59,084 nucleotides of DNA from Prevotella sp. (GCA_017478025.1 JAFVGZ010000032.1:1-59084), one strand, 5' to 3'. Numbered from the stretch's first letter, positions 17,689 to 26,920 are shown. The notes: generated from the letters alone by a model not told the origin. A program made the numbers and translations.

Positions 17689-18930
17689 TTATGCTCTGAT
17701 TTGTCCGTTGCCCTCTATGAGCCATTTGTATGTGGTCATCTCCTCCAGTGCCATTGGCCCGCGTGGGCCGAGCTTCTGGGTCGAAATGCCTATCTCAGCA
17801 CCCATGCCGAACTGTGCTCCGTCTGTGAAGCTGGTCGGCGCGTTGACATATACGCAGGCTGCGTCAACCTCTTTCTCAAACTTCTCTGCGTTCTCCTTGT
17901 TGTCTGTGATGATGCACTCAGAGTGTCCGGAGCCGAAGCGTGTGATGTGTTCTATGGCTTCATCCACGTCGTTTACGGTCTTTATGGCCATAGCATAGTC
18001 CATGAACTCCGTGCCGAAGGACTCTTCCGTGGCTTGCATCAGCAGATTGGCGGGATAGCTCTTGTTGAGATAACCATACGCTCCCTGGTCGGCATAAATC
18101 CTTACGTTCGACGGCAGGAGTATCATACCTATGGTCGGCAGGTCCTCCAGGCGGCTCTTATGGATGATGAGGCAGTCCAATGCGTTGCAGACGCTGACGC
18201 GGCGTGTCTTGGCATTGTTGATGATACGCATTGCCATATCAAGGTTTGCGTACTCATCCATGTATGCGTGTACCACACCTGCACCTGTCTCTATCACCGG
18301 TACCTTTGCGTTGTCGCGCACGAAGTCTATGAGTCTGCGGCCTCCGCGAGGTATGCAGACATCAATGTATCCCACAGCTCCGAGCATCTCTGCCGTTGCC
18401 TCGTGTGTAGCAGGAAGCAGCTGAACCACTCCGCTATCTACGCCGTTGTCGGTGAGTACCTTCTGTATCAATGCCACGATAGCTTTGTTTGACTCCTCCG
18501 CATCGTGTCCGCCCTTCAGTACGCAGGCGTTACCGCTCTTGAAACAGAGTGAGAATACGTCAAAAGCTACGTTAGGACGTGCCTCAAATACCATTCCGAT
18601 AACTCCGAACGGTACTGCTACCTTCCTCAGATGAAGTCCGTTAGGCAGAGTCTTGTCTGTCAGTGTGCGTCCCAAAGGCGATGGCAGACCTGCTACATGA
18701 CGCATGTCAGAGGCGATGTCCTCCAGGCGCTTAGCGGTCAGTTGCAGGCGGTCATACAGTGGGTTGGACGGATCCATCTTATCCAAATCCAAACGGTTGG
18801 CCGCCAAGATGTCACTCTCTGCCTGCTTGATGGCATCGGCCACAGCAAGCAATATCTCATCGCGGCGCTCATCGGGGATGAGTGCCAACAGCCGTGAGGC
18901 ATCTTTTGCTATTTGGAATTGTGGCAGCAT
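17689..18930 (-). CDS. proA: Gamma-glutamyl phosphate reductase
   Basis: ProA reduces gamma-glutamyl phosphate to glutamate semialdehyde with NADPH, the second step of proline synthesis. The 413-residue protein has the family motifs [19 protein letters not shown] (nucleotide-binding side) and [13 protein letters not shown] with the catalytic cysteine near 245; [18 protein letters not shown] closes the C-terminal region. Length is normal. It lies downstream of proB with a 132-base gap full of 21-base direct repeats, and abuts murF. Confidence 0.96.
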   Translation of the reverse strand: MLPQFQIAKDASRLLALIPDERRDEILLAVADAIKQAESDILAANRLDLDKMDPSNPLYDRLQLTAKRLEDIASDMRHVAGLPSPLGRTLTDKTLPNGLHLRKVAVPFGVIGMVFEARPNVAFDVFSLCFKSGNACVLKGGHDAEESNKAIVALIQKVLTDNGVDSGVVQLLPATHEATAEMLGAVGYIDVCIPRGGRRLIDFVRDNAKVPVIETGAGVVHAYMDEYANLDMAMRIINNAKTRRVSVCNALDCLIIHKSRLEDLPTIGMILLPSNVRIYADQGAYGYLNKSYPANLLMQATEESFGTEFMDYAMAIKTVNDVDEAIEHITRFGSGHSECIITDNKENAEKFEKEVDAACVYVNAPTSFTDGAQFGMGAEIGISTQKLGPRGPMALEEMTTYKWLIEGNGQIRA

Positions 18931-18937
18931 TCTTATT

Positions 18938-19018
18938 TACAATTTACCATGTACAATGTACAATTTGTTATCTGTAATGTACAATTTACCATGTACAATT
19001 TGTTATCTGTAATGTACA
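18938..19018. repeat. Tandem A/T-rich repeats between proB and proA
   Basis: Units TACAATTTACCATGTACAAT and TACAATTTGTTATCTGTAAT alternate over about four copies of roughly 14-21 bases. The gap otherwise holds a C-rich repeat (about 19034-19060). No promoter was seen, so proA is probably read from upstream. Confidence 0.7.
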
Positions 19019-19062
19019 ACTTGGTTCTTTCTCATCCCCTTGGGGTAGGGGCGGGGAGAGGT

Positions 19063-19830
19063 TTACTTCGGCATGAACTCCGTGTGTACGGTTTCTTCGG
19101 GGTTGCACAGCAGGTCTGTGAGGATGTTTTCCCTCTTGCCGTTGGCTATGATAACCTTGATGCCGGCCTCTGCAACGGTTCGTGCGGTGTGGTATTTTGA
19201 CTCCATTCCACCGCGTCCTGCGCTGCTTTTGCTTGATACGATATACTGTTCGAGATTGTCCTCGGGCAACACCTTTCTTATTAAGCGGCTATCCGGCTCC
19301 TTCGGGTCACCGGTAAATATGCCGTCAATGTTGCTCAGCAGTATGAGTGTCTCAGCTTGCATCATCTGTGCTATAAGCCCCGACAGCTCGTCGTTGTCGG
19401 TGAACATCAGCTCTGTCAAGCAAACGGTGTCGTTCTCGTTGACGATAGGTATCACCCCGTTGTCGAGCATCACCTTCATGCAGGCCTGCTGATTGCGGAA
19501 ATGCTCCGGTGTCTCAAAGTTGCTCTTCATCGTCAGCACCTGTCCTATGTGCAGGCCGTATTCGCGGAAGAGGTCGTAGTAGAGGTTTATGAGCCTCACC
19601 TGTCCCATGGCAGAGTACAGCTGTCGCTGCTCCACGGAGTCGAGGTCGTGCGTGGGCTTCAGCTCATGGCGCCCACAAGCCACCGCTCCCGATGAGACGA
19701 GGATGACTTCATAGTCGTGTTCTCTCATCCAAGCTATCTGATCCACCAGCGCCGACAGACGTGTGATGTCCGGCTTTCCCTTGCTTGTGGTAAGGACGTT
19801 AGAACCTACTTTTACTACTATTCTGTGCAT
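19063..19830 (-). CDS. proB: Glutamate 5-kinase, short form without PUA domain
   Basis: ProB phosphorylates glutamate to start proline synthesis. The amino-acid-kinase core is clear: IVVKVGSNVLT at the N-terminus, VILVSSGAVACGR near 45, IPIVNENDTVC, TDNDELSGLIAQMM and RGGMESKYHTA. At 255 residues it lacks the C-terminal PUA domain of the E. coli enzyme. The frame is open to 19914, but a TACCTTTG box at 19851-19858 would start transcription downstream of that, so the ATG at 19830 (MHRIVVKVG) is chosen. Confidence 0.93.
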   Translation of the reverse strand: MHRIVVKVGSNVLTTSKGKPDITRLSALVDQIAWMREHDYEVILVSSGAVACGRHELKPTHDLDSVEQRQLYSAMGQVRLINLYYDLFREYGLHIGQVLTMKSNFETPEHFRNQQACMKVMLDNGVIPIVNENDTVCLTELMFTDNDELSGLIAQMMQAETLILLSNIDGIFTGDPKEPDSRLIRKVLPEDNLEQYIVSSKSSAGRGGMESKYHTARTVAEAGIKVIIANGKRENILTDLLCNPEETVHTEFMPK

Positions 19831-19850
19831 CGTATCGCTGAATTTGGCGC

Positions 19851-19858
19851 CAAAGGTA
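19851..19858 (-). promoter_or_regulatory. -7 box upstream of proB
   Basis: TACCTTTG on the minus strand, 21 bases before the chosen ATG. The -33 region is weak (a TTG about 18 bases further up). This suggests proB-proA-murF-tRNA can be transcribed separately from argC-proC. Confidence 0.5.
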
Positions 19859-20040
19859 CAACTTTTTTTTGAAACACAAGGCATATTAAGCAGTTTTTTT
19901 CTATATTCACTCAAAAATATACCTACTGAAGGATAAAATCAGTCCCTGATGCTTGATTGTTGTAGCCTGCACAGTCTGCGTGCCTCTTGTTGTGATTGCT
20001 ATTTGAGAAGCTATGTTTACGCCCCTGCAAGAGCCCGCAT

Positions 20041-20511
20041 TTACATGGTTCCGTTGACCCAATCGTGGACATTGTGCTTGTTGTCGCGGCTGATGATAAT
20101 CTTTGGAGTCCTGCGGCCATGCTTCAGGATGAGGCGCTCCTTGCCGTTGATGTCCTGCTCAAAGCGCTCTACCTGTACCAGCGGCACGATGTATTTTCTG
20201 TTTACTCGCATGAAAGACCTCGGGTTGAGCACTTCTGCGATGGCTGTCAGCGTCATGTTGATGTCGAATGACGAGCCGTCATGCAGTACGAAGTATGTGC
20301 ATTTGTTCTCTGATACGATGTATCTCACATCCGACGTGGTGATGACCCGCTCCCCCTTGAACGTATTGACACAGAAACGCTCGCGGTAGTTGTCGCGAGT
20401 TACCATGAGCTGGTATTTCCGCAACTCCCGCTTAAGGCGTGCTATTTCCTGCTCCTGCTCCTTCAGTTTGTGCAGCGCCTCGTTGAGTTCTATAGCAATA
20501 GTGCGTGCCAA
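20041..20511 (-). CDS. LytTR-domain transcription regulator without receiver
   Basis: The 156-residue cytosolic protein has an N-terminal coiled coil (about 8-40, HKLKEQEQEIARLKRELRKY) followed by a LytTR DNA-binding domain (about 45-150: VRYIVSENKCTYFVL, FMRVNRKYIVPLVQVE). It has no phosphoacceptor domain, so it is not a classic response regulator. It sits between proC and proB, all on the same strand, and may control these genes or itself. The 210 bases between it and proB hold no gene I can support. Confidence 0.88.
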   Translation of the reverse strand: MARTIAIELNEALHKLKEQEQEIARLKRELRKYQLMVTRDNYRERFCVNTFKGERVITTSDVRYIVSENKCTYFVLHDGSSFDINMTLTAIAEVLNPRSFMRVNRKYIVPLVQVERFEQDINGKERLILKHGRRTPKIIISRDNKHNVHDWVNGTM

Positions 20512-20570
20512 TTTATAGTCCCCTCCAACTCCCCCAGGGTGGGGGGAGGGAATGAATTATGCATTATTAA

Positions 20571-21350
20571 TTACTTCAGTCCTGCTTTCAGTGAGCGGAT
20601 TACGGCAGAATTAAAGCCTGCATGATCCAGCTCGTTGAGTCCCTTGATTGTTACGCCGCCGGGTGTGGTGACTTTGTCTATGGCTGCTTCGGGGTGCCAG
20701 CCGGTCTCTTTCAGCAGTGACACCGCGCCCTGCATGGTCTGAAGGGCTATCTGCTTAGCCTGCTCAGGGTAGAATCCCATCTCGCATCCGCCTTCCATCT
20801 GTGCTCGGATATAGCGCATGACATACGCTATGCCGCAGCTTGCCATCATCATTCCGGGGCCTACGAGGTTCTCTGTCACTACGAGCGTGTCGCCGCAAAG
20901 GTCATAAAGAGCCTTCACCTTGTCCAGTGTCTCGTCGTGAGTAGCCTTGCCCTTGGCGATAAACGACATTGATGCGCTATACTCGGCAGCGATATTGGGT
21001 ATCACATAGCAGTACTCGCCGTCTTCTCCCAGCTGCTCTGCCAGCTTCTCTGTGGTGAAGTTGGCGGCATCAGAGACAACAATCTGTTTGCTGAGGTCCA
21101 GTGCGGGCTTTATTTCCTGGAGCACCGTAGGCATGAGCCACGGCTTTACCACCACTACTACGATGTCGGCATCCTTTACGGCTGCGGCATTGTCGGCAGT
21201 GGTAATGATGGATGGATACAGAGTCTTGAAACTCTGCAGCAATGTCTCGTTCTTGTCTGCTATGGTCAGGCTCTCCAGCTTTCCGCTCTTAGCCCATCCG
21301 TGTATCAATGCACCGCCCATGTTGCCGGCGCCTATTACGGTTACTTTCAT
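20571..21350 (-). CDS. proC: Pyrroline-5-carboxylate reductase
   Basis: ProC makes proline from pyrroline-5-carboxylate using NAD(P)H. The Rossmann motif VIGAGNMGGALIHGWAKSG opens the protein, and the C-terminal signature TTPGGVTIKGLNELDHAGF is the family's substrate and dimer region. Its 259 residues are normal. It lies 18 bases after argD on the same strand, so it is very likely cotranscribed with argC-argD. Confidence 0.96.
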   Translation of the reverse strand: MKVTVIGAGNMGGALIHGWAKSGKLESLTIADKNETLLQSFKTLYPSIITTADNAAAVKDADIVVVVVKPWLMPTVLQEIKPALDLSKQIVVSDAANFTTEKLAEQLGEDGEYCYVIPNIAAEYSASMSFIAKGKATHDETLDKVKALYDLCGDTLVVTENLVGPGMMMASCGIAYVMRYIRAQMEGGCEMGFYPEQAKQIALQTMQGAVSLLKETGWHPEAAIDKVTTPGGVTIKGLNELDHAGFNSAVIRSLKAGLK

Positions 21351-21368
21351 ATTGCTTGCTATATATTA

Positions 21369-22517
21369 TTATAGGTGGGAGATGATGGATGTGAGGCGTG
21401 TGATGAAGTCATCAACATTCTCCTTTGTCAGGCACAATGGTGGCAACAGACGCAGCAGGTTGGTGCCGGCACAGCCTGTGAAGCAATGCTGCTCATATAC
21501 GAGAGGCTTGCGCACATCGGCGTGTGGGAAGTCAAACTCCACGCCTATCATCAGTCCGCGTCCCCTGACATCCGTGATATGCTTGCCCTCAGGAGTTGCC
21601 TGCAGTGCCTTCAGCCGGTCCATGAGATAGTCGCCCACAACGCGGGCATTCTCTACCAGTCCCTCTTTCTCCATCACGTCGAGTACTGCGAGTGCTGCTG
21701 TGCAGGCCAGATGATTGCCGCCGAACGTGGTGCCCAGGCGTCCATAGACGGGTTCGAAGGCCGGTGAGATAAGCAGTCCGGCCATTGGGAAGCCGTTGCC
21801 GATGCCCTTAGCCACCGTGATGAGGTCGGGCTTGATGCCCAGCCACTGGTGAGCGAAGAACTTTCCTGAGCGTCCGTAGCCGCATTGTATCTCGTCGCAT
21901 ATCAGGAAAGCGCCGTTCTCCTTGCATGCCTTTGCCAGTCCCTGTGCAAACTCTTCCGTTGCCATCTGTATGCCGCCAACGCCCTGGATGCACTCCAGTA
22001 TCACGGCGCACACGTCGCCCTTCTTCAGTTCGGCCTCCCATGCGGGCAGGTCGTTCATAGGCAGGAATGTGGTATGCTTGTTATCGTTGATGGGTGCCAC
22101 AATCTTCGGATTGTTGGTCACCTCCACAGCCAGTGACGTACGGCCGTGAAAAGCCTTCTGTGCAGCGAGCACACGGGTGCGGCCATTGGCGAAAGAGGCC
22201 AGCTTCAGCGCATTCTCGTTTGCCTCTGCACCGCTGTTGATGAGGAAGAACTGATAGTCCTCATATCCGCAGGCCTTGCCTAGACGCTCAGCCAGCTCCA
22301 CCTGCAGCATGTTCTTTACTGAGTTGGAATAGAATCCCAGCTTGTTCATCTGCTCTGTCATCATCTCCACATAGTGAGGATGGCAGTGCCCGATGCTGAT
22401 AACGGCATGGCCGCCGTACAGGTCAAGATACTTCTGGCCTTTGTCGTCCCATACCTTACAGCCCTGTCCCTTTACGATGTTCACGTCGAAAAGGGGATAA
22501 ACGTCAAATAGTTTCAT
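21369..22517 (-). CDS. argD: Acyl-ornithine aminotransferase (acetyl- or succinylornithine)
   Basis: This class-III PLP aminotransferase of 382 residues makes N-acyl-ornithine from N-acyl-glutamate semialdehyde. GGHAVISIGHCHPHYVEMM, NSGAEANENALKLA, FLICDEIQCGYGRSG and the lysine motif LITVAKGIGNGFPMAG are present. In Bacteroides the pathway is known to use succinylated rather than acetylated intermediates, so the substrate may be N-succinylornithine; this cannot be decided from the sequence alone. It lies between argC and proC on the same strand. Confidence 0.92.
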   Translation of the reverse strand: MKLFDVYPLFDVNIVKGQGCKVWDDKGQKYLDLYGGHAVISIGHCHPHYVEMMTEQMNKLGFYSNSVKNMLQVELAERLGKACGYEDYQFFLINSGAEANENALKLASFANGRTRVLAAQKAFHGRTSLAVEVTNNPKIVAPINDNKHTTFLPMNDLPAWEAELKKGDVCAVILECIQGVGGIQMATEEFAQGLAKACKENGAFLICDEIQCGYGRSGKFFAHQWLGIKPDLITVAKGIGNGFPMAGLLISPAFEPVYGRLGTTFGGNHLACTAALAVLDVMEKEGLVENARVVGDYLMDRLKALQATPEGKHITDVRGRGLMIGVEFDFPHADVRKPLVYEQHCFTGCAGTNLLRLLPPLCLTKENVDDFITRLTSIISHL

Positions 22518-22673
22518 GATTTATAATGCGTGATTAAATTTCCTTTATTGTTCATCCATAACGCATAAGCATCTGCATCATGCATTGCCAATTATGCATT
22601 ATGAATTATGCATTATGCATTCTTTCTCCGCTTCGCTATGAAAGCGTCCCTTTGGGCCGAGCGATGCATTACA

Positions 22674-23768
22674 TCAGAACGCCGCAGCCTTCAGCCTCAG
22701 TCCGGCCTTCTCGTCTATGCCGAACATGATGTTCATGTTCTGCACGGCCTGTCCTACGGCTCCCTTCAGCAGGTTGTCTATCATGGATGTCACCACCACC
22801 TTGCGTCCGAAGACATCGACATGCACTATGCCCTTGTTGGTGTTCACCACCTGCTTCATGTCGGGTGCTTTGTCTGAGTAGTGTGTGAAGGCTGCATCCT
22901 TGTAATAATCCTTATACAGGGCCACTATGTCCTCAGCCTTCATCATCTTGTCGAGCGTTATCACCTCGGTGCAGAATATGCCGCGTGGGAAGTCGCCGCG
23001 ATATGGTATGAAGTCCACCGTGATAGCCTCCGCTCCGTTTTCTGCGGTGGCAAGGGTGTCGTATGGGGTGTTCAGCGTGTCGATGACGGTCGGTGTCCCC
23101 TGTGGTCGCAGCTCGTTCAGCGTCTGTGTTATCTCGTGCAGGTGCTGATGGGTGAAGAGCTTATAGACCGACATGTTGTTGTTGCGCCATGAGAAGTGTG
23201 TCGTAGCACCAGGCTTCTGACCTGCGCCGGTGGAGCCGGTGATGGCATTGACGGCGATGTCGTGGGTCAGCAGACCTGCCTTTGCCATCGGCAGTAGGCC
23301 GAGCTGTATGCATGTAGCGAAGCATCCTGGGTTGGCAAGATGCTGACAGCCTGCAATGATGTCGCGGTGTGTCTCCGGCAGACCATATACGAAGTCGTGC
23401 GCCGCCGCTGTTGGTGTGCCGCCGTTGTAGGGCTCTGTGCCCGCTATGCGGAAGTCCTGAGCCATATCGATAATCTTCACTCGCTCAGGGATGCGATGCT
23501 CCTTGAGGAATGCCTCACTCTTTCCGTGTCCGAAGCAGAAGAACACCACGTCAACCTCGTCGAAGGGCAGGGTGTCAGTAAACTCCAGTTCTGTGTCGCC
23601 TAGCAGTCCCTCATGCACGTCATACACCTTGTTGCCGGCGTTTGACTCACTGTTGACAAAGACTATCTCCACCTGTGGGTGGTTGATGAGCAGGCGTATC
23701 AGCTCGCCGCCCGTATATCCGGCAGCGCCGAGGATGCCCACTCTGACTTTTTTGATTTCTTTATCCAT
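22674..23768 (-). CDS. argC: N-acyl-gamma-glutamyl-phosphate reductase
   Basis: ArgC reduces N-acyl-glutamyl phosphate in arginine synthesis. The NADP-binding start VRVGILGAAGYTGGELIRLL and the catalytic cysteine in ANPGCFATCIQLG (near 148) are present, as is GSTGAGQKPGATTHFSWR. Its 364 residues are slightly longer than E. coli ArgC. It has its own promoter at 23801-23832; in related genomes argC usually follows argG directly, but here a plus-strand surface-protein gene lies between. The 156 bases before argD hold ATGCATT-rich simple repeats. Confidence 0.96.
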   Translation of the reverse strand: MDKEIKKVRVGILGAAGYTGGELIRLLINHPQVEIVFVNSESNAGNKVYDVHEGLLGDTELEFTDTLPFDEVDVVFFCFGHGKSEAFLKEHRIPERVKIIDMAQDFRIAGTEPYNGGTPTAAAHDFVYGLPETHRDIIAGCQHLANPGCFATCIQLGLLPMAKAGLLTHDIAVNAITGSTGAGQKPGATTHFSWRNNNMSVYKLFTHQHLHEITQTLNELRPQGTPTVIDTLNTPYDTLATAENGAEAITVDFIPYRGDFPRGIFCTEVITLDKMMKAEDIVALYKDYYKDAAFTHYSDKAPDMKQVVNTNKGIVHVDVFGRKVVVTSMIDNLLKGAVGQAVQNMNIMFGIDEKAGLRLKAAAF

Positions 23769-23800
23769 ATTCTTATAGCGTCAAGAATGATTTACAGGTG

Positions 23801-23832
23801 CAAAAGTACTGCTTTTTTCTTAGATACACAAA
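23801..23832 (-). promoter_or_regulatory. Promoter of argC-argD-proC
   Basis: TTTG (23829-23832) and TACTTTTG (23801-23808) on the minus strand are 20 bases apart, a full match to the Bacteroidetes pattern, about 33 bases before the argC start. Confidence 0.75.
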
Positions 23833-23957
23833 AAAATCGCAATTTACTTGTCTCTTGGTGCGGAAAAACGGCAATGGCGGCGCTGATAGCGTGGCCGGAC
23901 GACACCTCCAGAATTGCTCCGAGCGCGACACAGGCTGTCAGTGCCGTCCTTTGTGGG

Positions 23958-24119
23958 GACTGACAAAATGGCAGCCCAAAACTATCTGATAATCAACGCG
24001 TTGCAATAGTGGGTCTTTTAGGCGGTAAAAGACCTACTATTACCGGGTAAAAGACCTACTATTAGGCGGTAAAAGACCTACTATTAGAACGCAATAGTTA
24101 CTCTGACATTTTGTCAGTC
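23958..24119. repeat. Tandem dyad array A (22-bp period) inside 13-bp inverted ends
   Basis: Three direct copies of TAAAAGACCTACTATTA start at 24026, 24048 and 24070, preceded by one inverted copy at about 24004-24020. The 5-base spacers are GGCGG, CCGGG, GGCGG. The inverted first unit can pair with any later one. The segment is bounded by exact 13-bp inverted repeats GACTGACAAAATG (23958-23970) and CATTTTGTCAGTC (24107-24119). It lies in the 538-base gap between divergent promoters (argC and the LRR gene). A homologous array is at 38815-38900. Confidence 0.88.
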
Positions 24120-24196
24120 AATTACTGGCAGTTCGAAAGGGGTTAAAAAGCATTAAAACATTGATGATGGACTGCCGGTAATTCAACTGTTTTTAG

Positions 24197-24204
24197 TAAC
24201 TTTG
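24197..24204 (+). promoter_or_regulatory. -7 box of the leucine-rich surface protein gene
   Basis: TAACTTTG precedes the chosen ATG (24307) by about 100 bases; the leader holds a REP-like unit at 24250-24272. No good TTTG lies 19-20 bases upstream. Confidence 0.5.
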
Positions 24205-24249
24205 CAGCCAAAACGTCAACACCCTATAAATATAAAAAGGAAAACTACA

Positions 24250-24272
24250 GTGTCCTGCGGTTTACCCACAGG
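24250..24272. repeat. REP-like unit in the LRR gene leader
   Basis: GTGTCCTGCGGTTTACCCAC followed by AGGA matches the left arm of the element at 33758-33825 and would form a short hairpin in the mRNA leader. Confidence 0.65.
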
Positions 24273-24306
24273 AAATACCTCCCCCACCTATAAAACATTA
24301 CAGACC

Positions 24307-26862
24307 ATGAGAAGAAACCTTATCTCTATCTTGGCAACCCTGCTCAGCCTGAGCATAAACGCCGCAGGCGTAAATCTTAAGGACATTATCGGCAACTGGA
24401 AACACGTACCTGAGAAGGGCGTGGTGATGGCAGGAGAGATTGTGATGAATATCTCTGCCACATCGATTTCGCAGTCCCTGTACAGCAAGAAGAACAATTC
24501 GAAATCGGACATATTCTTTAGCAGTTATTACCTGTCTGACGCACCGGCCACTACATGGAACAGTGACTTGGTGGGCAAGATACAGTCGGGATCATACATT
24601 GTGAGAAATGTCAACGGCAAATTGAACCAAAGCGAGATATCATTCGATGGCGAGGGAATGCTCGTTTTGGTGCCACACGAGTCAAAGCACGGATTTACGA
24701 TGAAATTCCGTAGGATGTCTGACGAAGAGAGTAAGAGTATTAGGAATGTTGGGATAGATGATGAACTGGGGCTGCTGATGGGGCTCGCAAGGGTGGAACG
24801 AAGAGAAAAAGAAATCCCTCTGCTTGAAATTAAGGTTCCGGGTAGTCTGTTGTGGCAAGTGAAAACATTTGCAGAAAAAAACAAAGCAGAGGCTATGGAA
24901 ATAGTCCGAATAGGCGGCCCCATGAACGCTTTTGACCTTGCAGCAATAGTGAATTTAGACGAATTCTTTCCCAATGTCAATTCGCTTGACCTGTCTTTGG
25001 CATGGTTTGTCACTGACTCGCTGGCTTACGAAACTCTTGAACACACGAATTACAGCCATGAGCGATTCGGTAATATCAGGGGGCTACACATGGTGAAGAA
25101 TTTCAATGGTTCGGCCTTGAGTATTTTGCATGATGATTATAAAAATGCAACATACGATGCATGCTATGACAGATACGGGTGGATGGTAGAAGAGAAGAAG
25201 GATAAATTATACCGACATTTCTGCACTACCATAGATGATTGTATCAGCGAAATTGCCTTTTCTGGAGTGTCTTGGCTAAAGAACATCATTCTGCCTATGT
25301 CAACCAAGGAAATCCATTGGCAGGCATTCGCGTTTTGTCCACAGCTGCAGGAGGTCATTATACCACCAGAAGTGAAAAGTATAGCACCCCAGGCCTTTTC
25401 AGGAAATAAGTCACTCGCCGTGATAAGAGTGGCAGATGATTCGCCTCTGCTGAGGATGCTCGAGGAAGATCTGCATAGCAAGAATCCCAAAATACTCGGA
25501 AATTGTAATCCCAATTTGAGGATTGAGACCTACGTTAACAAGATGCCTGACGTAACCTTTACCATCAGAGGCAGAAAGAAAGCTGGCAAATATCCTATTA
25601 TGGTGTCGGACTATACCAACCATAAGAGGATAAGGATACTTGACGCGGCAGGGGAAGAGTTTTCGTTCAGCGTAACGGTGCCTCAGTACTCCATCATTGG
25701 TTTCAATAACCTTCGCAATGTCGTCATTGCCGAGGGTGCGGATGTATATATTGATTTGACAAACGATTCGCTTTCCGGTACGCCCCTTAATGGCAAGCTG
25801 CATAGATGCAACAAGACGTTGAATAAGATTGAGCCTGAACTGCGCCGTGCTATCACCATGCTTGACAGGTATGCAAACGTGGACAGCGTGTCGGCAATAA
25901 AGTCGCGCATAGACAGTCTGCAAAGTATGCTGCATAGCCATATCACCAGATACTATCTCAGCAATTCTAACAACTGCATCTCGGCATATATGGTGGCAAG
26001 ATTCTATGATTACCTGCCTGATAGGATGGTAAGGACGCTGTTTATGGCCGGCGGAACTGAGGTCTTGAGAGACCCTCTGTTGAGAAACCAATGGGAATGG
26101 ATGAGGGAGGCATCGCGTACTGTCCACATAGACTACAATGGCTACAGCGAAACGAGGTTTATGACATCGCTGACCAATGTGAAGGGCGGCGAACTGAAGA
26201 CGCTGCAGACAAAGGATGAATGGGAGGAAAGCACTCGGCTGAAGATAGACGGACCGCTCAATGCTGATGATATTCGCTGGCTGAGAGCGCTGTGCAGGAA
26301 TCACCGTCTGCGAGCATTGGACCTCAGTGACGCTTACATAGTGGACGAGAATGGCATGACCTCTACGTATATGCCTGACTCTTCTTTCGCTTTCAACCAT
26401 GGTCTGAAGTATGTAGCCCTGCCAAGGAGCATTAAGGTGATAGGCCGCAGATGCTTCTATGACTGCAACGGTTTGGAGGATGTCAAGATGTATGATGATG
26501 TACACACGATAGAATCAGAGGCCTTTGCCAACTCTGGCAGCCTTCATGACTTCACACTGCCTGCCAGCCTGGAGCGGATAGGACGTGAAGCCTTCTGGCA
26601 ATGCAGCGACATCCACAAAATGATTCTGCCTGAGAAGGTGAAGGAAATAGGCGCGAATGCCTTTGGCAGATGCCGCAATCTGACAAAACTCCACATTCCG
26701 GCTGCTACGGAAAAGATTAGCGATGGAATAACGTACAATTCGGTAAATGTGACAGTCACAATCGACGAGGCCAACAAGAACTACAAAACAGTATCGAATG
26801 TCATCATGGGTCTGACGAAAGAGGCATGTAATGCCATTGGACAAAGACATCCCTTCAAGTAG
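24307..26862 (+). CDS. Secreted BspA-like leucine-rich protein with a DUF4369-like centre
   Basis: Starting at 24307 the 851-residue product begins MRRNLISILATLLSLSINA, a signal peptide; the frame is open to 24202, but that start coincides with the promoter box. LRR_5 (BspA/TpLRR) repeats appear near 315-390 (WQAFAFCPQLQEVIIP, PQAFSGNKSLAVI) and again near 650-820 (CFYDCNGLEDVKM, AFANSGSLHDFTLP, AFWQCSDIHKMILP, AFGRCRNLTKLHIP). Between them (about 413-585) FTIRGRKKAGKYPIMV, VVIAEGADVYIDL and SGTPLNGKLHRCNKTL resemble the DUF4369 domain usually found before periplasmic thioredoxins. It lies on the opposite strand inside the arg cluster. Probably a surface adhesion or binding protein. Confidence 0.75.
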   Translation: MRRNLISILATLLSLSINAAGVNLKDIIGNWKHVPEKGVVMAGEIVMNISATSISQSLYSKKNNSKSDIFFSSYYLSDAPATTWNSDLVGKIQSGSYIVRNVNGKLNQSEISFDGEGMLVLVPHESKHGFTMKFRRMSDEESKSIRNVGIDDELGLLMGLARVERREKEIPLLEIKVPGSLLWQVKTFAEKNKAEAMEIVRIGGPMNAFDLAAIVNLDEFFPNVNSLDLSLAWFVTDSLAYETLEHTNYSHERFGNIRGLHMVKNFNGSALSILHDDYKNATYDACYDRYGWMVEEKKDKLYRHFCTTIDDCISEIAFSGVSWLKNIILPMSTKEIHWQAFAFCPQLQEVIIPPEVKSIAPQAFSGNKSLAVIRVADDSPLLRMLEEDLHSKNPKILGNCNPNLRIETYVNKMPDVTFTIRGRKKAGKYPIMVSDYTNHKRIRILDAAGEEFSFSVTVPQYSIIGFNNLRNVVIAEGADVYIDLTNDSLSGTPLNGKLHRCNKTLNKIEPELRRAITMLDRYANVDSVSAIKSRIDSLQSMLHSHITRYYLSNSNNCISAYMVARFYDYLPDRMVRTLFMAGGTEVLRDPLLRNQWEWMREASRTVHIDYNGYSETRFMTSLTNVKGGELKTLQTKDEWEESTRLKIDGPLNADDIRWLRALCRNHRLRALDLSDAYIVDENGMTSTYMPDSSFAFNHGLKYVALPRSIKVIGRRCFYDCNGLEDVKMYDDVHTIESEAFANSGSLHDFTLPASLERIGREAFWQCSDIHKMILPEKVKEIGANAFGRCRNLTKLHIPAATEKISDGITYNSVNVTVTIDEANKNYKTVSNVIMGLTKEACNAIGQRHPFK

Positions 26863-26920
26863 TGATGAGGCTGCGAAAGAAGGACTGATACGAAGTGTAT
26901 CCAGTCTAAACGAAAATAAA

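Noticed and set aside
22580-22622. ATGCATT-rich stretch before argD as ARG boxes
   Set aside because: Similar A/T repeats lie before uppP/DUF3098 (about 54197-54230), which are not arginine genes, so it is more likely a general intergenic repeat.
23958-24119. CRISPR array
   Set aside because: Spacers are only 5 bases and nearly identical, units are dyads, and no cas genes are near; the same applies to the other four arrays.
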